A DNA stretch of 64,000 nucleotides, taken from positions 49,214,101 through 49,278,100 of the forward strand of contig CM069872.1 of NCBI GenBank assembly GCA_036172665.1. The letters are read 5' to 3'. The first letter of the stretch is position 1, and each line of letters opens with the position of its first letter. A program made the translations under genes and the position numbers. The stretch is from Prosopocoilus inquinatus. Lineage: Eukaryota > Arthropoda > Insecta > Coleoptera > Lucanidae. Shown in pieces: positions 55,961 through 64,000 of this stretch. Under the pieces are notes generated by a model, which was not told where the DNA came from, searched no databases, and was given only the letters and a program-made list of their open reading frames with translations.

Positions 55961-57256
55961 AAATGGTACTAAAAGCCTGTCCTGCACTCCAAGGACGACG
56001 CTGACACAAACTTGAGATGAGATTTTGTTCCTCCAGCGCCAAGTCGAAACCGAAGAAATGTCATACAACAAGGAAACCTCCCTCGAGAGTCCTGAATATC
56101 AACCAAAAATTGTGTGCCGAGAACGATGCGAGCAAAAGACAAAGAGATAAACGAAAGAACAAGAAAAAAGAAAATTATTTAATACGACGAATTTTGGAGG
56201 ACAAAATACCGAAAAAGGCAAAAACAGAAATAATCAAAAAAGTAATTTGTCCAACAATAATGGGTCGTTTTTGAAATTTTTAATTTGAGCAAACCAGGAC
56301 TTTTTATTTTAATTGGCAACATTGAATGCATGACAGTTATTTACATTTGAATCATGTTTATTCCTCACTAATTAACTTTCAGTTTATTGCATAAACTTAT
56401 CTGTCTTAAAATAGGTCGTTACTGATGCGGAAATGAAAAATGGTACTAAAAGCCTGCACTCCAAGGATGAAGCTGACACAAGCTCGGGATGAGATTTTGT
56501 TCCTCCAGCGTCAAATCAAAGCCGAAGAAATGCCGTAAAACAAGGAAACCTCTCTCGAGAGTCCTGAACATCAACCAAAAACTGTGTGCCGAGAACGATG
56601 TAAAGAAAAACAAAGACATAAACGAAAGATCAAGAAAAGAGAAAATTATTTAATACGACGAATTTTGGAAGACAAAATGCCGAAAAAGGCAAAAATAATC
56701 AGAAAAGTAATGTGTCCAACAATAATGTGTAATACCGGGTCGTTTTTAAAATTTTTAATTAGAGCAAGCCAGGACTTTTTATTTTAATTGGCAACATTAA
56801 ATGCGTGACAGTTTGGACAATGTTTATTAACAAATTAACTTCCAGTTCATTGCGTAAATTTATTGATCTTAAAATAGACCGTCACTGATGCGGAAACTAA
56901 AAATGGTACTAAAATGAGGATGAGGATGAGGCTGACGCAAACTCGAGAAGAGATTTTATTCCTCCAGCGCAAAGTTAAAGTCGAAAAAATGCTGTACAAC
57001 AAAGAAACTTCCCTCGAGGGTCCTGAATATCAACCAAAACGATTGCAGCAAACTTAATTTTCAGTTTATTGCGTAAATTTATTGGTCTTAATATAGACCA
57101 TCACTGATGCGGAAACGAAAAATGGTACTAAAATCCTACCCTGGCTGATACAAACTCGATATGAGATTTTATTCCTCCAGCGCCAAGTCAAAGCCGAAGA
57201 AATGCCGTACAACAAGGAAACCTCCCTCGAGGGTTCTATGTACCAACCAAAATTGT
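55961..57256. repeat. Tandem array, four units, 219-477 bp spacing
   Basis: aaatggtact starts units at 55961, 56438, 56901 and 57120. Full units hold gagattttgttcctccagcg, acaaggaaacctc, attatttaatacgacgaatt and actgatgcggaaa. The third is shortened by an internal deletion and the fourth ends early near 57256. The open frames inside units are not kept between copies. Confidence 0.85.
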
Positions 57257-58801
57257 GTGCCGCCCTTCAGACGGGCGCTCGCCCCGCGAAAATGTCGCAA
57301 CGCCCCCTCCAAACAACACCACCAGGCGCTCGACGCATCTCGCAAACTAATAATCCAAAATTAGTCGTACCCCTTTCGAAGAGTGGAGAATCGAAAACAC
57401 CGTGACACCAGCACGAACTAACCGACTATAAAGTGACGTAAGGGAAGCCCAATAGCGCTGAAGGTCGAGTGCGAACGCAATTTAATCTCTCCATCGAAAT
57501 AAGAACTCGCAAGAAACTGTGATTCTCATGATCTTATCACGCAAAAAAGACGCCGACGGCGGAATTTTATGACTGTCTAGCCGATTTAATATAAACAATC
57601 GATCTATTATTTAGTATTATTTTTAATTATATCTAAAAATTGAAACTCCAGACGAGTTTGTATTGTTTACTCCAGGCCGACCGGCGGAAATCAAACGATG
57701 ATTTATGGCCGATATATTTTGAAACGGTTGCAAAAAAAAAATCGTCGGAGTTGCACCACACAGTGTGAAACCATTTGCGTTCCAAAAATCCAATTTAATT
57801 AATTAATTTTGAGATGGAGACGATGACAGAAGAAAGAAATATTTTTGACGCAATAATAGCAGATGCGGCAGGAAGCGTTTCCCATCCGCATCATTTCTTA
57901 ATTTTGCGCCGTCAAGGATAAATAGATTTAAAACTCGATATGGGAGAAAATTCATTATATATTTTAAGATCATTTTCAAAAATGAGCCTCGTAGACTTTA
58001 TTGTGAACCACCTCATCCTCTCAAGCGATTTCTGCAAATAGGTAATGGATGGATTGTTGGATGATTAGTTTATAATTTTATTTCGCAGATTGAAGAAGGT
58101 ATCTTCTAATTGTGCTAAAATTTTGTAATTAATTTTTCAATTAAGGCAACTTTAATTTTAACCATGTCCCCAATTGAACGTAGGAAGTCATCTTTAGTTT
58201 TCGATTTCGATTAAAAAAAAAAATGCAAATATTTTGTTTCTTTCAAAAAGGCTCTCGCCGCTGTGCTCGTCTCTTTTTAATGGAGTTTTTATTCATCAAA
58301 CTTCCTTCGGCCCACTCACATATTCAAAAGGGGCCGAACACAATAACTTAATTAAGCCGACACGACGGTGGCGGTCGAGCGATTACGATGCACGAAGTGT
58401 ACACGGCCGCAGTTTGAATATGCGGCCCCGAATTTGGGCCGATAATTCGGCCGGCCTCATTAGGAGAAATTAATTTTTGGATTCCGGCGAGTTCCATGTT
58501 TGACCTTCGCCATGAATATGAATGAGGAGGGCCCTCGCGTTCGCCCCGCGTTATTATTACCGGCCTCCGGTTGGTTCCCCGGCCTAAATTAGTAAATATA
58601 TCGTTAGTTTATTAAATTAATAATCAGTCTTGACTTCAGCTCTCGATTAATGGTGAATTCAAATTTGGAAAATTTGAATTTCGTATTTCACCGACGGCCT
58701 TAATTTCCATACTTTGGTTTGACTTGCAAAATATTATGTATCCAAAATTTTCCTCAACCTTTTTTCCTACTGCCTGTAGGTACAAGTATTTAAATTACTA
58801 A
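57257..58801. other. Less repetitive noncoding block
   Basis: GC-rich, TAATTA-rich stretches at 57380-57800 and 58290-58640. No exon recognised. Confidence 0.4.
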
Positions 58802-58915
58802 GGCCCGGTTTTTCCATCACAGTTTAACTAAGCTTCGTTTTATTCTCATGGTAACAATTATTTCCATAGTAATAAAACGGAGCTTAAAGTTAAACCCCGA
58901 TTGAAAAACTAGCCC
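58802..58915. mobile_element. Snapback MITE, GGCCCGG ends, TAA target duplication
   Basis: The left end ggcccggtttttccatcaca pairs with ccccgattgaaaaactagccc with several mismatches, flanked by TAA (58799-58801, 58916-58918). Its stem matches 33405-33532 (agtttaacta/agcttaaagttaaac). Confidence 0.8.
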
Positions 58916-59170
58916 TAAATAATTAAAATACTTTAAGCACTCTTTAGCACCACCCTCCAATATAATTAAAACAAATCTCTCTTTAGCCGTCCTCCATTTA
59001 AGAAATGCATTTCATCAAAAATCAAATTGATTTGATTTTGAACCGAACTGGTTTTAAAGCGAACAGAAAGTTTCTTAAATGAATAGTATTTTGAAAATAA
59101 ATGACATAACCTCGAAATATGTATGAAATCTAACCAAACTGAATACTGATTAAAAAAAAAGAAACAGTTT
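58916..59170. other. Noncoding DNA
   Basis: Contains ctccatttaagaaatgcattt and aaatcaaattgatttgattt, short palindromic stretches; no gene. Confidence 0.4.
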
Positions 59171-59640
59171 GATCAGTAGGGGGTGAGGGAGGAGAAAACC
59201 AGTCACTTCTTTATCACTTATCTCCAACTGAGCATTTGCAGATGAAATGCAATCAATGATTTTTAGATGAATTTGAATCGATTAGAATTCAAGTATGTTG
59301 TAAATAGAGGACAGCCATTATAAAAACCAGTTCGATCAGTAGGAGGCGAGGGAGGAGAAACTCAATTACTTCTTTATCATTGATCGTCAACTGAATAAAT
59401 TCTAAATGAAATGGAATCAGTGATTTTTAAGTGAATTTGAATCAATTAGAAATCAAAGGATGGATAGCTATTGTGAAAACCAGCTTGATCAGTAGGTGGC
59501 GAGGGAGAAGAATCTCAATCACTTCTTTATCAGTGTTCGCCAACTGAATAACTAAAAATAAAATGCAATCTGTGATTTTTGAGTGAATTTGAATCGATTT
59601 GCATTCAAATATGTTGTAAATGGAGGGCGGCCTTTATAAT
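59171..59640. repeat. Three tandem units of about 155-163 bp
   Basis: gatcagtagg starts at 59171, 59334 and 59487, each followed by gagggagga-like text, cacttctttatca, caactga, atgcaatc and gaatttgaatc. Confidence 0.85.
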
Positions 59641-60582
59641 CATTCTGAACAATAACTACAAATCGTATCTGATGAGGTGGTGAGTTCAACCCGAAAACAT
59701 CTCCTCATTTGACAGTATCATCCGAGTTCGCAAATATATCATTCACCCCTGATTTAAAGCAAATGAACGAATTATCTGCGACGTTTCTCGTTATTTTGCT
59801 CTCGCTATTGTCGTCGTCGCCGTCGTCGACGGCGTCGTTTTTCGGATAACCATCGGTGTTTACGTTTTTCTAGCGCAAGCCCGCGCTCAGATATTATCTG
59901 CAATATAATAATATTATAAATCATCTGCGCGAATTAAGAGTTGTACAAGGAAGACGAAGGAGAAGAAGAAGAAGAAATTCGTTCTAAAAAGCAGCGCCGC
60001 TGGAAAGTGGGCGATTTATATCCTTTGTTTCTTGGCCGACGGCGGCGGAGGGAACGACGCTCTAAATAATTGGATTTTTCATGCGCGAAGTGGCAAAAAC
60101 ATTTGCTCACTTCTTGTACAAAAATTTAATATTTCTGGTTATTAAGGAGATTACTTCCTGAAATGGAACGAACGAGTACCCCCAGCCCGGCGATGTTCCG
60201 CAAAGAAGCAGACCTGTTTACTCGAAAGAAGATTCATTACGTACTTTGTTACGCAGGGGGGCAAAAAAAAATCTTTCCACCTTTCATGTTGCTCTGTTTA
60301 TTAGAATTCCTTTTACTTTTTTTTGTTTTGTTTCCGTGAAATTAACAACTCCAACTATAACGTAAATCAAGCTAAAACATGATGGATACGAGGTTTCAAA
60401 AAGTAATTGCATCAGAGAACATTTTCGTATTGTCAAAAGAAGATAAAATTAACAGTTAACAAATTTGTAAAATTTACAAAATATGGGCCAACAACAGTGT
60501 AATAAATTCTATATGAGTACAAGAAAGCATTATCACAGGAAACAAAGCCTTCCTTCCGACGAATTCTTCAGTGACAAATAGT
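59641..60582. other. Noncoding DNA
   Basis: Positions 59750-60070 are GC-rich with CGTCGTCGCCG-type runs. No gene recognised. Confidence 0.4.
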
Positions 60583-62430
60583 GCAGGCCCACACCGGACC
60601 CTGCCACTAGCTCGAAGCACGCCCGTGGGCTGACATCACGTAACACGTTTCCGAGGACGTAAAGGAAAAGAAGAAAATTTCTTACTCAATTCCTCCGAGG
60701 CGGAGCATCGATGGAGCAGCCGTTACTGCCCGAAAACAGCAACGGTCTAACTTATTTTCTTCAGTGGTATACACGAGGAGCAAGTGTCGTCCCTCGTAGC
60801 GACGCTTATGGGAATAAAGGAGGCTATAATCACCCTGCGCTGAGTCGGCGGTGGAAATCTGCCCGGGGCTATTTGCTAGAAGGAAGAAATTGCGTGAAAT
60901 TTATCACCACAAGCGGTAGAAAACCACAAAGTAACAAAATGGAGAATCAACATGGCGCTTACCTTGCTGATGGACAGCAAGCCAGAAATAATATCGTATG
61001 TCCATCAAAACCGATCCCAAACAGTGCCAAAACCTGCTGGGTAGAGATGAGCGAAGCTGCGGCGGCCTTTACATCCAGAAAATGGCAGCGGTCTAACTTA
61101 TTTTCTTCAATAATACACACGAGGAGAACGTGTCGTCCCTCGTAGCGACGCTTACGGGAATAAGCGAGGCGGCAATCACCCTGCGCTGAAATTTACCACG
61201 GAAAGCCGTAAACGCACGTGGAAAAGAACCAAGTAACAAAATGGAGAATCAACGTGACACTTCCCTCAAAACCGATCCCATACGGTCCCAAAATCTGGTG
61301 GGTAGGGATGCGCGATACTGCGAAAAGTACTTTGAATTGGGCTGGAGCAAAGAAATTCAGCACTTTAAGTTATCTTTTCGTCCTTATTAATAAGCGGAGC
61401 GCATAGATCTTCACGGCTCCACAGCGAAACGTTTGCGTCGCAGTACTCAGAAACTGTATAGAACCCCGAGATTTGATATACCTACGCATTTACTGTTGGC
61501 GTAGACCAGTGTTTCTCAACTTGGGTTCCACAAAGGGGGGTTTGGGGTTCCTCCGCAAATAAAAGTGGAAATCACCCTACAAAGAAAATATGTCTTTTGA
61601 ATGTAAACAAAAAAATATTCGTAGTACTCCCCTATATATTTTGTTCTTACAGTCGTTTTTAATTCTCTATATTTGAAAACTATAAAAGTAGCATGACGTC
61701 GATATTTTGATGATATTTTAGTGCTCAGAAAAAAATGTAATTGCTTTAGGGTTCCTCACTCTACAAAAGGTTGAGAAACTCTGGCGTAATCCATCCGCGA
61801 TAATCGATATGACATTCGGGTAAATTTGTATCGAATCGAATCGTATCGTTTAGTGTAAGTAAAACCGGTACAAAATATCGTGTATTGGAAGCAAAAGTAC
61901 CGGTACACGGAAATATCGTACCCTATCGCCACGCTTACTGCCGGGATCGCAACAGCGAAGTGGTTGAAATCAGATCACATGAGTGAGTTTACTGATCCAT
62001 CAAAGAAAGATCCAAAAATAACAATGCGTTCAAAAACGTGACCACTACTTAGCAACTTGCTCGCTCGCTATTGAAAAAAGATTGAACCACTCCGCCCCAA
62101 CACCACGCGACAGCGTAGCGGGAGAAGCGCTACCAGCAACCATCCGCTATGCGCCGAACACGCACGCATAAAGAAAAGCCTACCCAACCGGAACTGTCAA
62201 TGCGAAATTCGAATAACTATAACATCCTGACGTGACACGTGATCACTATTTCAAATCACGCTTCCTCACCATTAAAAGGGGGACGAGCCGCTCCGCTGGA
62301 ATACCATCTCACATTGGGTAAGCGCTACCAACAAAACAGCCACAATTCCCGCAACATGCGTGCACAAGGGGAAGCCTACCGGACCGAAACGGTCAATGCG
62401 AAATTCGAATGTAACAAAAGTTTGTTTTTG
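60583..62430. repeat. Dispersed repeat, copy 2, with internal duplications
   Basis: It matches 51676-52620 in order but is longer. Positions 60728-61078 are duplicated at 61079-61320 (cggtctaacttattttcttc, cgtccctcgtagcgacgctt, aagtaacaaaatggagaatc). The end block (aagcctacc, ggtcaatgcgaaattcgaat) also appears twice, at 62178-62212 and 62371-62410. The hAT-like MITE 61507-61783 is inserted in it. Confidence 0.65.
61507..61783. mobile_element. hAT-like MITE
   Basis: The left end cagtgtttctcaacttgggt and right end ggttgagaaactctg are inverted and match the CAGTGTTTCTCAAC-type ends of many hAT elements. The 8-bp flanks gcgtagac (61499-61506) and gcgtaatc (61784-61791) agree at 6 of 8. It is 277 bp, AT-rich and noncoding. 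Confidence 0.8.
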
Positions 62431-63449
62431 TATTGCCCGAATCGTATATTCAATTCAATTCAAGAACAGAACGGAATTGACCTAAAGTGTACATGAAGTC
62501 TTTTGTTTAGAATTGCCTCTAAAATAAGTTTGTTGGTTGCGCCAGGAAATAGCCTGTATGTGGAAATATTATTACGCGTAGCTGCTTGTAACCAATTTTC
62601 TACTTCTTTCTTGCCCCAAAAAAGAAAAGCAATCTTTTCATACTTGTTGCAGTTTTATTAAAAAAAAAGTCTTCTACTTCTTGATAAAGCGGCGGCAAAC
62701 AACAGCGAAATGTTGAATTATTAATCGCATTCGTTTTGAACTCGCCCGTTTTTTTTGCGTTCGCTCCGGTTTTAAAACGGAGCGCAGCTTCGGATTTAAC
62801 ACGCCGTAAACGCAAATATTTTCCAGCGCGGAAAATCGATGCTCGCAAAAGCGCAAAGGAAACGCGAATTTCCGTAAAACTGGAACCGATAAAGCGGATA
62901 GTATTAAGTGCCTCGAGAATTATTAATGCGTCCCGTGTATCGGAACCGCCAGGTAAGCCTGCCCCCGAGTACGGAAAGCGCAACACGACCGTAATGCAAA
63001 TTGTTTTTGCAAACAGCGGGCATTAGTTTAGACAGCTGGTAATCGCCGGTTTAAACTACATCGCGCCGCGACGCTGCTCGCTCGTGTGTGAAGCTTAAAC
63101 CTGTTTATGTGCCAATCTATTTTTCTACGGTACATTAGTTTCGGGTACGGAAATGTCAGGTTGGTATTACCGAATTCGATACCGCAAGCGCAAAAAAAAC
63201 AATTAAACACCAACCGACAGCAACTATCAACTTTAAGTAACTCATTTGTAAATATTGAGTTATCATAAACATCTGGCTTGGAAGAACTGTACCATACGTT
63301 GTTATCTATTAATATATCCACATATTTTTATGTGCCCCGGATTTGGTTTTGAGTGCAACCCTAACCCCCCCCCCCCCGTGTGTTTGCGCAGGTATTTACA
63401 GAATTCCCAAGTTTTTCGAACCGTTCTTATTCTAAGTATTGAAATCCTC
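62431..63449. other. Noncoding DNA
   Basis: Positions 62600-63200 are GC-richer and unrepetitive. A C13 run is at 63366-63378. No exon recognised. Confidence 0.4.
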
Positions 63450-63749
63450 TTATTTTGTTGAATTTCCTGAATGGGTTTCACATTCCATCATATATATCAA
63501 ATACACCACGCCACATTCAATTTGATCCGTTTCTAGTTCTCCTGGAGTAATTTGCCGACAGTCGGATTGATTGGTGAGGTAACTTCTCTTTTTGGTATTC
63601 TCGAACTCGAATGAGTTTGACTTGAAGGGAGGGGTTGTACAATTTTTACAACTTTGGAGCGTGGCTTTCCTCTCGTCTATTTTTCCTCTCAACACTTCTT
63701 CAAACGTTATTGTAAGGGTGAAGACGCCAGACGCCTTTACAAAGGCCAA
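63450..63749 (-). pseudogene. Possible Penelope-like linker and GIY-YIG start
   Basis: The minus-strand frame carries SCKNCTTPPF, about 20 residues, then a Cys and later VVYLIYMMEC. The spacing of CxxC-xPF, Cys and VVYLI-C resembles the cysteine-bearing linker leading into a GIY-YIG domain. The frame stops soon after, before a YVG motif. The match is short, so chance similarity is possible. Confidence 0.35.
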
Positions 63750-64000
63750 AGGAGATCGATCATTTGGTTAAAGAAACGGTTATAATGAATGAGTTTCGAA
63801 CCGTGTCCGGAATCTATACGAAATTACACAATAACAAGTTTAACCACCTCGCTGTCAGCCCCAATTGCTTTCATCGAGCTGCAAACGACTTTTTAATTTT
63901 TACGACGACCGCCATGCAACGGACGTTAAAACGGAAAAGAGAACGCACGCGAGCATGCAAGCCGACATCGCCATTACCCTTTTTTTCCCGGAAAATTTTA
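63750..64000. other. Noncoding DNA
   Basis: GC-richer end of the window; no feature recognised. Confidence 0.4.

Noticed and set aside
56017..56274. Lys/Arg-rich frame resembling a nuclear peptide
   Set aside because: It is inside a tandem unit and is not conserved in the other three units.
59669..59695. CUGAUGAG followed by CCCGAAAAC, hammerhead-like
   Set aside because: Stem II would need mismatches at the second or third pair, and no stem I or cleavage triplet could be placed.
60711..61145. 144-residue plus-strand frame
   Set aside because: It crosses a boundary between duplicated segments of a dispersed repeat and has no domain; the second copy is not open in the same frame.

Overview
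This window looks like insect nuclear DNA: AT-rich, with almost no coding sequence and dense with transposon debris. I find one host exon. Positions 35683-35787 (+) encode part of the prodomain of a furin-type proprotein convertase, bounded by a pyrimidine-rich acceptor ending in cag and a gtaag donor. No neighbouring furin exon is recognisable here, so much of the window is probably long introns and flanks of that gene (inference). The insect order cannot be fixed from this sequence.

Mobile elements make up most of the rest. There are two Jockey/CR1-like non-LTR retrotransposons: one on + at 23216-25905 with an open reverse-transcriptase frame, and one on - at 33691-35420 broken by a single frameshift and lying 260 bp upstream of the furin exon. 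Two decayed RT fragments lie at 15146-15470 (-) and 55440-55800 (+). A Penelope-like GIY-YIG endonuclease remnant lies at 30311-30590. Six snapback MITEs share GGCCCG- or GGTCCA-type ends with TTA/TAA target duplications, and a seventh, degraded one (52010-52148) belongs with them. There is also a hAT-like MITE, a MITE with a perfect 9-bp target duplication, several long foldbacks, and tandem arrays with periods from about 40 to 480 bp.

The most notable signal is a set of four copies of a hammerhead ribozyme fold. Two have an intact catalytic core (13502-13567 on +, 42920-42984 on -) and two have decayed cores (32272-32330 and 33102-33166 on +). The intact ones have the conserved core strands, a paired stem II, a two-part stem I with an internal loop, a very short stem III and an allowed cleavage base. 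Both sit at the apex of a longer inverted repeat. Hammerheads are an established component of Penelope-like elements, and the GIY-YIG remnant supports that source here.

The layering of insertions can be read directly. A 385-bp tandem array (20562-26306) was split by a 1.16-kb insert, which itself carries a MITE, and then by the Jockey-like element. Between the repeat-rich parts lie blocks of less repetitive, more GC-rich, TAATTA-containing DNA (for example 3421-5560, 9101-10240, 18703-20520, 43200-43760, 47100-48900, 53900-55080, 57400-58700, 62600-63200). These hold no recognisable genes and are the likeliest places for host regulatory sequence.
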